This document shows positions 1 through 9,400 of a DNA stretch of 64,000 nt, piece by piece. Numbering within the stretch: the stretch's first letter is position 1; each line of letters begins with the position of its first letter. Under the pieces are notes generated by a model that did no database searches, was not told the origin of the DNA, and was given only the letters and a program-made list of their open reading frames with translations. The DNA comes from Acanthaster planci (lineage: Eukaryota; Echinodermata; Asteroidea; Valvatida; Acanthasteridae), in NCBI RefSeq assembly GCF_001949145.1, contig NW_019091371.1:1222567-1286566 (forward strand), written 5' to 3'. The position numbers and the translations under genes are program-made.

Positions 1-495
1 GGATCATCTTCCATGCTTTGTCCCAACCAGGCACGACAAGTTAGTATGTCAATCGCAAAAATACATGTTGAAGTTGATGGTGGAAATTTAACTAGAAATG
101 TATTTTGGATATTACATGAAAATTCAGAATCTTTAGTTCAGAAGTAAAAGGTTTTGGAATCTGGTGATGAATTGAATCTCGAGAATTTTGTGTTGTAAAC
201 ATTGACTGAAAAGAAACCTTGTCACTGCCTGATTTGGAATTAAGTAGGAAACTGAAACAAACCTAGATTTCAAGTTTTTCTAGAGTTGAAGGAGCCATGG
301 TTCCCAGAGTTTAGAAATGAGAGATTGAGAAATATCTTATATTTTGAAGAAACTACAAAATTCCTAATCTGGACTTAAGCGAGGTAGAATTTAGCTTATT
401 AAAAAATGAGCTATCATTTGAATTTACTTGTACAAAATAATACATAATTTGCTTTTACAAGAGAAATTAGTGATTATTTTCTTCCACTATCTTAC
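1..495 (-). other. NT5DC1: NT5DC1 intron 3, partial
   Basis: This is AT-rich non-coding sequence downstream (in the minus-strand sense) of the exon 3 donor. I see no further exon, no strong repeat and no RNA gene here. The next coding exon, expected to continue the family sequence after the Ser-Gly junction, lies off the left edge. Confidence 0.7.
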
Positions 496-677
496 CCGAC
501 TGCTCCAGAGTACTTTCAAGTTGACTGAAGTACTGCCACTGTCTGTCTCGGCCATACTTGTCTTGTATCTCAGCATCTGACATCATCCGAGAACCATGAC
601 TTGCTCGTAAGATGACACCAGAGTCCGATAACTTCAGAAAGTCACCATTGGCTGAATCAAATACCATCCCTTTGATG
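496..677 (-). CDS. NT5DC1: NT5DC1 coding exon 3
   Basis: The acceptor TTTTTATCTCTAG precedes CATCAAAGGG. The first base completes a Cys codon started by exon 2. The translation runs IKGMVFDSANGDFLKL, then SDSGVILRASHGSRMM, then a QYFSQLE region, matching the NT5DC1 family block that follows the CCKG segment in vertebrates. The donor is TCGG/GTAAGA at 496/495, leaving one extra base, so the next exon should begin in phase 1. Confidence 0.92.
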
Positions 678-3600
678 CTAGAGATAAAAAGAAGCATGCA
701 GTTATTTAGCAACCAATCAGCTTCAAAAGAGGACGTTTTGTTTTGGTACTCACCGCATAGGCATGCATTTATAATGCAGATCAATGGCGCATTTGATGCG
801 GAGTATGCTGAGTACGCTTAACGAATTTATTCCTTAATGCATGGTCTTTGCATATGTGCAGAACGCTTGCAAGAACCCGCTGGAAAACTAAGTACTACCG
901 GTACCAAGGATTTGACGCTACAGTTCCAAATTACTGATTATCATGTGCCCTCTACATTTTAGCATACAAACATACACAGGTAATAATTTTGAATCAACTG
1001 TGAATGAAACAATTTGCTTATCATTAAGGTGAGCAATTGCTTATTATCCTCTTTTCGATTTCCATTACATTTTGACTTTTTGACTTTTCATTTTCAACAA
1101 ACTATGTAAATGTATCAGTGCGGGCAAATTTCTATTGTTTTGATCCTAAAAACATGTTTTTTAAACTGTAAATCAGATTGAATTTTATTCTCATATGTGA
1201 ATTTTTTTATTCTTACAAACATTGGAGACAAATTTATTGGCTCAATGATCTATTCCTAAGCAAGGAAATTCTGTGTTAATCTTCTTTAATTTATTTCATT
1301 TGATACAAAATTAAACAACTTTGAATTTAAATAAATTAAGAAATTTAAATCAAGGAATTTTATGAAAATAACACACCATCTTAAAAATTGTCTATGTCCA
1401 GGTGAAATGCATGCAGTAAAGCAACTACATGTACATGTACCTGCAGAGAAGACAGTTCCTTCAGAGATACAGGTTCTAAGGGTAAAGTGCCAGGTTTAAA
1501 CAGGACTTGAAGTTTGACAAGACTAGAGTTCACAGGAATTTAAGATGCATGCTGTTCTTGTGTACTCCACTTGATGCTTTCTGGGCATCCATATGATGAT
1601 GTTTTGTAAGTATTCAATTTCAATGATTTTCTTATATAATTTTATTTATCCATTCAATGTCTAATTCGAATGATATTGATGGATTTTCTCAAGTGTCTGT
1701 CCCTATTATAGCATGTTTACATGTAGCTTTTGAATGTCTAAATCTGAACACTGAATTTTTCCTTTGACAGTGGTCATTTACTGCAGTCAATTTGTGTGTT
1801 GATTGTGCCTGATATCTGGTTGATTAGAAGCTAATTTCAACACACTTTGCAATCTACAATATGTAATCTCATTTACGGACTGATTTTGCTGAGACAGAAT
1901 TTTGTTTCTATGTCACAGAGTTCTTGTCAATAAAATGCACAGTCAATTTTGTAACTCTGTCCTAAGGAACAATTTATCACTTTCTTTTCGCTGAATCAGA
2001 CTGTCTGCTTTCAAATGACTGGTATGGCTTTTCTACAAGATTCTGTATACTGTGGGTTGTTGAGGTGAAAAGTTGTAAGTTGTATTTCTGTGTCTGAAGT
2101 CTCAATTCATATTTTTCAAAACTGTATCTTTTTGATTAGAAACTGTACCTCTTTGACCTCTCTATAACCTTGGTGCAAAAACGGTGTTTAAACAAAGCCA
2201 CCAACTAGATTCACCATTTACTTAATGTTTTTCTTCTTCCTGAATTCTTTTTCTTTTCAGAATTGGAAAAAAAGACAATTCCATGTATCTCAATAGCTTT
2301 GATCTTCACATCTGCCTCCCCTCTCCAATGACCAATATTTTTAATCTCAATGAAACACATTAACTTGAGCTAAAAGTTAGATGTACCCATGATGTACCAT
2401 ACACCGACACTTTACCATGTTTCCCCCCCTTCCTCCATGGTTAAACTCAGAAGTGGACACTTTAAATGTAATGAAATTAAATCATGATAATAAATCTTTA
2501 CATGAAATTTATGACTGAATCCAAACAGGTGATTTAAATCAAAACAAGTGGCTTCAGTATGTGAATACTTCCTATTAATATTAGGAAATGAAGGGCTCAC
2601 AGAAGGATATTATCTTACTCACCAGTTCTTCTAAGAACCACATCTCTTCCAAAAGAGATTGATTCCATAGTGCACTCGCAAGCCTACATCTCATGTAACT
2701 TCCGCCATGCAAAGCTTCAAATTTTACTTGACATTATACATGTACATGTATTTGCCATTTAGAATGCGGAAAACCTTGAAAAATTACAAATCAGTTGACA
2801 AAGAACATATTTTTTTCTTGCTTTTTCCCCCCAAAACACTAAAATGTTGATTTAAATCAGCTTAAAAAACCTTTTGACTTGAATCGCTTTCTATATTGGT
2901 GATTCAAATCAAGGTGATTTAAAATGGCCAACCCTGGTATGAAGATATGGATGCAAATTCAAACCTTATCGGATACGGTGATAGCTCCTTCAGAATGTAC
3001 AATTTTATCAACAAAACAGTCTAATTCATTTGCCATCTTCTTAAAAGAAGAGGGCTTCTATTTCTTCAACAAATTTTACAGACAAGAAACTGCACGAACT
3101 CTTTCTTACTTGCTCTTTTTCTGCTCCTTATTTTGAGTACTGGAAGAAATGGAGATCTTTGGACTGACAATCTCAGTGAAGGTTTTATTACATATGTACA
3201 CATTTAAAAATGGCACTCAGAAACATAAGGAAAAAATTTCCAAATCTCTGGCTTTTAACTTACCAAAAATCCTTGTTTATCTCAAATGGTTGAAGAAGAC
3301 TTTCATCATATCCTTTCTCAACAAGTACTCTGGCACTGTAATTATATGACAGCTGTTCCAAAACCAAACAAAAACTTATGGTGACATCATGTACTATAAT
3401 GTAGGAAATAAAACATCTCTCTTGAGAAGTGTGCATGGCAATTAGGCACTCTACCTTGAGGTTGCACGATTACAGTAATGAAGCATACATGTATTATGCC
3501 AGCATCCAGTTGCACCTTATCTTTTTTCGAAATACTAGCATGAACCAAATTAACCCTATGAAATACCTGGTAGAGTCAGTACGCAGTCTAGTGATTACGG

Positions 3601-4970
3601 TACAACGCTTCCATTTGGAGACCAGAATTCACTGCCCAGCTATTGTGGGCATTTAGAATTTTTGTCCTCACCTCTAAAAAATCACAAGATTATCCTTTTT
3701 TAATTGATTCCTACAGGTACAATAAATTGCGGCATCTTTCTCTTTCGTTGCATAATTTATTGCTCTAAAGGACTTTTAAAGGTCAAAACTGACAAAAGGT
3801 TGAAACTGCACCATGTATGAATTTCATCTCTTGAACAAATTCACATTCATTTGTTCCAGAGTTGTATAGACAAATCCGACAAGACGCCATTCCGAGGGGG
3901 CCGCTTACACTTATGTACCTGTCTCAATGGTCTGAGCATGCAACTGACTACTGCCTATTGGTCAAAGAGGAAACGCGCACGAACCGCCTGTGTGCAAACA
4001 GGATGGACCAGTAGTAACGGCTTCTAATTTTGGTCGTTGGATATGATACAGAGCTGTGTCAACTCCAGATTTTGGAAACAAATTGGCTGTTCATTGCTTG
4101 TTCAGTACAGCATGTGGCTATGTGTGCTAACATGTGCATGTGCGGCATGCCCACTGATGCATGTATCCACCATTATAGTTCCAACAAGTGAGACTCTCGT
4201 GTCGCAACTTCTCTCTATAAACAGCTCTGATTTGTCACCCACTTTTCAAACAAAAATGTAGGAGGGAGCAGGCCCGCATTTGAATTACACTGCTGACAAA
4301 TTATTTGAAAAGTGAAATACATCATGCAAAAGTGTTTGCTAAAAAACTGGTCAGAAAATATATCTAGAATCCAAAACTGATTTCCTGGGACCCTTAAGCA
4401 TGTTAAGTGGGCCCCTGGACCCCACTCTGTCAGGGCTGCTACACTCTTAATACAGTCTTTTTAGTTCTAATCAAGGTTATGTTACACATAGGCCATGTCA
4501 AAATTAGTTGGCTGTGGGTTAAAATTTTAGGGCCAGAAGGCCTACCAAAACTTGATGGGCGGTTGCAGCCACCCTAAGACCATAGAACAGCCCCATGCGG
4601 ATGCAGTGGCTGGGCACAAAGCACCATGTATGATCATGGAGGTAGATGATGTACAGTAGTAATGTCGAACCGCTGCCAATTAACTATGAACGCTGCCTGG
4701 CCTTAGATCGCCACTTCAGTCTGTCAGTTGGGGTTTCATATCTTGTAAATTGTTTGGCTATGAACATTCTGAATGCGTAACTACTCAAGATCATCGACAC
4801 GCACGTCGCACGAATTCGATCGCAAGAATGTGAACATGCAACAAATCACAATCAGTCCTCACCGGAAAGAAATTATCCAATTTGTACTTGCAAAGTGTGT
4901 GGTCTATGTCAAACCCAATGCAGTCAAAATTTTCAAGAGACAAAGTGCTAGAATTCTTTGACGTAGACAT
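496..4970 (-). CDS. NT5DC1: NT5DC1, 5'-nucleotidase domain-containing protein 1 (5' part, coding exons 1-3)
   Basis: A three-exon minus-strand model (4970-4863, 3352-3264, 677-496) encodes about 126 N-terminal residues colinear with animal NT5DC1, a cytosolic HAD-superfamily protein related to IMP-GMP-specific 5'-nucleotidases. Exon 1 carries the HAD motif I (GFDIDHTLCKY, with the DxDxT signature). Exon 2 has the VEKGYDESLL segment. Exon 3 has GDFLKLSDSGVILRASHG, the best-conserved block of this subfamily. Exon lengths of 108, 89 and 182 nt keep frame through GT-AG introns. The enzymatic substrate of NT5DC1 is not well established, so a nucleotidase activity is inferred from the fold only. 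The remaining two thirds of the protein lies beyond the left edge. The gene is divergent from SMARCAD1, whose start codon is 1.16 kb away. Confidence 0.9.
678..3263 (-). other. NT5DC1: NT5DC1 intron 2
   Basis: This is a 2.6-kb AT-rich intron. It contains TACATGTACATGTAC runs (1426-1440 and near 2740) and several T-rich stretches. I saw no coding segment that adds to NT5DC1; the phase of exons 2 and 3 fits direct joining. Confidence 0.75.
3264..3352 (-). CDS. NT5DC1: NT5DC1 coding exon 2
   Basis: The acceptor (T-rich tract ending GGAACAG) is followed by CTGTCATATAATTAC, giving LSYNYSARVLVEKGYDESLL and then QPFEINKDF. This aligns with the IYNSFAQFLVKEKGYD region of vertebrate NT5DC1. The donor is TTTTG/GTAAGT. 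The exon is 89 nt and leaves TG of a split Cys codon, completed by exon 3. Confidence 0.88.
3353..4862 (-). other. NT5DC1: NT5DC1 intron 1
   Basis: A 1.5-kb intron between the HAD motif I exon and exon 2. I see no recognisable repeat family or extra exon. Confidence 0.7.
4863..4970 (-). CDS. NT5DC1: NT5DC1 coding exon 1 with HAD motif I
   Basis: This encodes 36 residues from ATG at 4970: a short Ser/Thr-rich leader, then LENFDCIGFDIDHTLCKYKL. The two Asp of D-I-D-H-T are the expected HAD nucleophile and acid/base. The ATG is chosen because it gives a leader of typical length. Reading further upstream in frame gives only a GTG, and no other ATG before it. The donor is TTTCCG/GTGAGG at 4863/4862, phase 0. 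Confidence 0.88.
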
Positions 4971-5208
4971 AGTGCACGACACGCTTTTACTTGTACTTCA
5001 GTAAAATTTGCAAGGCACGTTATAGTTAACCAACCGGTTGAGAAAACACCCACACACGCACACCCTGCATGCCCAGCGTGGCCGGGCACAGCCTGCTCAA
5101 TACCTGCAACCCGTAACAGTTCTAGCTCTGCATGCACCGTTCCGACTTCGAGGGCGTCCGCGCAGGACAAGCGCGCCATTTCTCGCGGGCTTGAACTTGA
5201 CGCTTGAG

Positions 5209-5580
5209 GGTGCATTCCACCAAGTGAATGTATTTCTGCGCTATTGTGAGCTCATTAATATTTTGTGATCCCACGGGTTTTCTTTTACAATAAGACATGC
5301 CATAATCAGGAAGGATCCTACAAATATTTCTATAAATCCTGAATTTTGGACTGATAGTTTCCAGGTCAGGGTATTTCTTTCACAAAAGGCCCTAATTGCC
5401 ATGTTTGGACAGAGGCTAACCCTCATAATATTGAACGAAGAGTGATCGATGTTCTGGCCAAATATCGTATCAAAGCGGCGCTATACGATTTCGGCGCTAT
5501 ACGATCTTTGCTTCTGACCTTGCCATAATCTTGAATTTCCAGCAGTGAAACAAAACAGAGGCCAAACTGTTCCTTAGATC
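5209..5580 (+). repeat. Dispersed repeat A, copy 1 (in the divergent promoter region)
   Basis: This segment is clearly homologous, in the same orientation, to 13640-14000. Shared blocks include GTGCATTCCACCAA, AATAAGACATGCCATAAT, ATTTCTATAAATCC and CCTGAATTTCCAG, at similar spacing. No terminal inverted repeats or target duplications were recognised, so the class is unknown. Its centre contains a 15-bp-period doublet of CGGCGCTATACGAT (5477-5505) that is not seen in copy 2. Confidence 0.75.
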
Positions 5581-5612
5581 ATGGAGGAAGGAAAACAGCT
5601 GTTTCCTTCCTC
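5581..5612. repeat. Near-perfect palindrome
   Basis: GAGGAAGGAAAACAGCTG and its complementary arm CAGCTGTTTCCTTCCTC form a near-perfect palindrome centred on CAGCTG. The left flank (TTAGATCATGGAGGAAGG) also matches the terminal repeat of the element at 48831-49722, so it may be a remnant end of that family. Confidence 0.6.
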
Positions 5613-5668
5613 ATTTAGCATGGAGGTGGATTGAGTCAACAGGCGTCGCTATTTTGCACCGTAAATTT

Positions 5669-5698
5669 CTAGCTAGCTAGCTAGCTATAGCTAGCTAT
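5669..5698. repeat. (AGCT)n microsatellite
   Basis: Repeated AGCT units (CTAGCTAGCTAGCTAGC, then TATAGCTAGCTA) lie in the intergenic promoter region. Confidence 0.85.
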
Positions 5699-6075
5699 GG
5701 GCGTATATTTTGAGAACTTTACACTTGACATACATGCTTGACATGTGATTGTGTGATTGGATAAAAGGTCGGCGTATTTAGGCTGTACCCCATCATGATG
5801 ATCGGTTGTTAATGCCAAATTATGCCTTGAAAACGTTGGCGAGAAAAATCGGAGCCTGGGAATCATTTTACTGAGGTCTGGTACATTGACGTATGACGTA
5901 AAGACACAATTTGCTCAGTGGAAACCTGGAAGAAGGACACAAACTATCGCGCGGGCCCGGCGCGGGACGACAGACATTGGCGCGGCGGCCTTTACCTAAA
6001 GCATCACTACCTCCACGGCCACTGCCGCAACTGCAAGTTTTGGCACTTTGTGCAAGCCCGGTGCTGTGCCTGTGA

Positions 6076-6117
6076 ATGCAGCCTTTGAGAAGTTTTGTAG
6101 CTTTCATAACCGTGTGA
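6076..6117 (+). promoter_or_regulatory. Upstream ORF in the SMARCAD1 5' leader
   Basis: An ATG at 6076 opens a 13-codon reading frame ending at TGA 6115-6117, just ahead of the main ATG. A second minimal uORF, ATG AAA TGA at 6127-6135, overlaps the main start codon (6132-6134). Both would be in the mRNA if transcription starts upstream of 6076, which is likely but not shown. Such uORFs commonly reduce initiation at the main start. Confidence 0.45.
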
Positions 6118-6131
6118 TTTTTGTATATGAA

Positions 6132-6405
6132 ATGAGTGTCAAAGGGTTACCATCATTACTGGACAGGTTTAGATATCAGGAACGAATATCTCCAAGGTTT
6201 TTGAAGTGTTCATCATGTCCATTGATGTCGGAAAACGACGTCGACAGTCATGACCCTAATATTAACACTATGATGAACACTCGGCACAAAAAAGGCAACC
6301 CGCATCACCTGAATGCAAAGTCACCACCGAGGATGTTAAACTCCAACACGTCTGAACATGCCGAATCAACGATGTCTAGTCCATCATGTTCATTTCACTC
6401 TCAAG
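6132..6405 (+). CDS. SMARCAD1: SMARCAD1 exon 1 (start codon, LDRFRY motif)
   Basis: The exon opens [28 protein letters not shown] matches the conserved extreme N-terminus of SMARCAD1 (LDRFRFEKR in vertebrates). The rest is a Ser/Asn/His-rich disordered segment. The donor is TCTCAAG/GTAGCT, phase 1. In-frame codons upstream of 6132 exist but include no ATG. Confidence 0.85.
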
Positions 6406-9400
6406 GTAGCTTCTACTTCTTCAAAGTTCTTGGCCTACTTGAAACAAAACAGCCACTGTGGCACGGACTCTGGCTACATCCATAGCCACACATCCGTATA
6501 CGCCATTTGCGTGTCGGTGCAGTGAAAAACTTCGGCGCACCCACTTATCATCGTGGGCGCAATTTCTTCTGCACATGAACATGATCCGTGACCTTACCGT
6601 TTTCTCAAAACCAGTTATTGAATTATTTCACTTACGTTATTCAGGTATTTTACAGTCTTTTTGCCTTTATCCATTCAACCTGACGGGCTCACTCTCTCTG
6701 TTGCCATCTTTAAAATAAGGTCGTTGAACAATACGTCACTTGACCCCTGACGGCTGTTCTATGTCAAGACATATGTAATACACGGACTGAGCGATAAGAT
6801 ACTACATGTACCGGCAAGGGGCTGTCTTGACATGGAACTGACATGCGACTGAGAGAGCGAGCCGACATGAAATTCTGCATACAGGAGTGAGAGTCCGTGC
6901 CCCACTGTGGCATGGACTCTCACTACCGCTACATCCATAGCCACACATCCGTATATGCCATTTGCGTGTTGGTGTAGTGAAAAAGTTCGATGCACCCTCT
7001 TATAATTGTAGGCGCAATTTTTTTTACACACAGAGATGATCCTGAGCCTCTCCGCTTTCTTAGGGCCATAAGGTCGTTGAACAAATTTTGGAAAAGCCCA
7101 TTGGAACATGTAGTATGTTATGATCAGTCCGTGTAATAGATACGTCTTGGCATGGAACAGCCGTCAAGACGATGACGGGTCAAGTGACGTAATGTTCAAC
7201 TACCTTAGTTTAAAGAAGGTGGCTAAGAAGAAATAATGCAGAATGAAAAAAGTCTCCTGCTTTTCCAAAATTGAACTCAAATCTGAAATTTTAATTCTCA
7301 TGGCCTATTAAACAGTTGCAGGTCTTTGTTAGTTTCAGACCTTGAGACCAATTACTTTTTGAAAAATCTGACATTTTTACTCACCAATCTGTCATTTCCA
7401 CCTGACAAGGATCAGGCATTTGTAAGTTTAGGGACCCTGTTCCTTCATAGAACAGACACTTTAAAACTGACCTTAATACATTATGCTGTCTCCATACTGA
7501 ATAACTGCAGGATCAGTTTTGTGGAAAGAGGTTAGGGTTTTGATTTATGAGGGAAACTTGGTAAAACAACCGTGTCGGAAAATCAAATAAGAAAGTCGCC
7601 TTTTTTTCTAATTTATTGATCTAAATTCACAAAATAGTAGGGTCAGCATCAGTAATAGAACATTGCCCGAGGTTGTACTCTTGCTTGTCGACCTCTTTTA
7701 TACAAATGATAAAAATGGGGGTCCTGAAGTTTACAAATGCCTGACGATCGCACTTTGTGTGTTTATCACATTGCACATGTGTCGGGCCAATATTGGCCAA
7801 ACTTGCTCTGCATTTCGTGGAGGTGGGGGATGGCATCTGGTTTTTATTGCACGACCGTCTTTTTCTGTGTGACTTGTAAGCTGATACCATCAGGATGCGC
7901 AACATGTGTTCCCCTGTGTAGCTGTGACAGATTGCAAGATATCAGAAATGTGGGAATTGGTAGAATGGTTGAAAAGCATTGTTGGAAGTTTGTCCTTTTT
8001 TCCTTCCCACAATGCCTTTGTACCATTGTGCAAAATCACCCATGCAGTATTAGCAATGACACTTACGTTGGTAAGGTTTACTTACATAATTCCAGAAATT
8101 AGGGTCCATTTTTTTTGGTGTCTCTGTCACATCTGACATATGATTTTGTAAGTTCAGAACACATTTTCTAATTTCCAAGAGTCATAAATCAGTGCAAATT
8201 ACCTGCCAAACAAATAGTAATAGTTTTAAATCAATTCTGGTGACATATACATGTAACAAAGGTCAGATGTAAAACAGGGATATGAAAATGTCACACTTTT
8301 GGCCCCCTAATTTCTGGAATTACCCATTGGGAAGAACACGGAGAAATTTCCCATATTTGTGGGAAATGCTTGTTTCGAGCTTAAAGTCGCGATCTTCTTG
8401 TAGCGATTCAAACCGAGCCAACCGACCGTCTCGGCCAACTAATGATATCATCTCAACCATTTGTGGACGCGAGGATGGAATCTTGTTTTCGATCATCCTT
8501 TATGAAAACACTCCCAAAACATTTTGTAGTATTTAATGTAGTTAAAAGTTTAAGACTCGCCCATGTGCAAAATGGATAATTTGAACAATTACAAGTAGGT
8601 GTGGTTCATGTCAGTATATTCCTATCCACAGCTTCATAGTGCAGCATATAGCACAGGCAAGATTCTATCCCCCGCTTCCAAAAATCGTCAAGCCAACATT
8701 GTTAGTGGTCAAGACAGTCAGCCCATAGCCAATTAGCCTGACACATGTGCAGTGTGATGCATGCAATGTGTACAATACAATCATCACTCTGAGACGAACG
8801 AGAGATTGGTGAGTTTTGGCGAGCTGCGAAGCAAATGCGAGCCTATATAATACTGATTTCCATCGCCGTCCTCAAATGTTAAAAGTTTTTCTTTGCAGGT
8901 CCATAGGCATAGCTGTTAAAATGTGCCATTGAGTGCTTGCTTGCTTCCTCTTGGAATTCTATCACTATTTAAATAGTGTCATATGGCATTATTGCTTAGA
9001 CACTTATGAATTTAATAAAATTATAATAGTTGAATGTTAACATTTTGAGTTGCATTGTGTACTTACCCTGTAGTATATACACTGTACATGTACATGTATA
9101 CATATGTACTGGGCACTCTTGTACTGTACATTTATGTATGTATAGACAGTGTTTAGACTCATACAAATGTACACGTACAGTATGTGGGAAAAATGTAAGG
9201 GGGGGCTCAAAGTGACAGATTAGGATGTTTCTTGGGGGGAAGGCTATCTATACAAGGAGGATCATAGGGACAGGGTGCATATATGTAGAAAATAGATGAA
9301 ATACTGGATATTAAGGTTGGTGTAATGGTTGGGCTGGATTAGTGGGATGATGGGACAGCCAGAGTAAGAAGTGAAGGGAATGATGGGGGGCGGAGCAGGA

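Larger units (their letters stand above)
4971..6131. promoter_or_regulatory. Divergent promoter region between NT5DC1 and SMARCAD1
   Basis: The 1,161 bp between the two start codons must contain both 5' UTRs and core promoters. A CpG-rich stretch sits at about 5030-5205 on the NT5DC1 side. A stronger GC-rich block at 5945-6010, with GGCGCGGC-type motifs, sits just upstream of SMARCAD1, and two adjacent TGACGTA CRE-like half sites lie near 5887-5901. No convincing TATA box was found. The middle is occupied by a dispersed repeat copy (about 5209-5580), a palindrome (5581-5612) and an AGCT microsatellite (5669-5698). The promoter role is inferred from position and composition only. Confidence 0.55.

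Noticed and set aside
5868-6107. GC-rich minus-strand open frame upstream of SMARCAD1
   Set aside because: Composition-driven open frame in the CpG-rich promoter; no family similarity.
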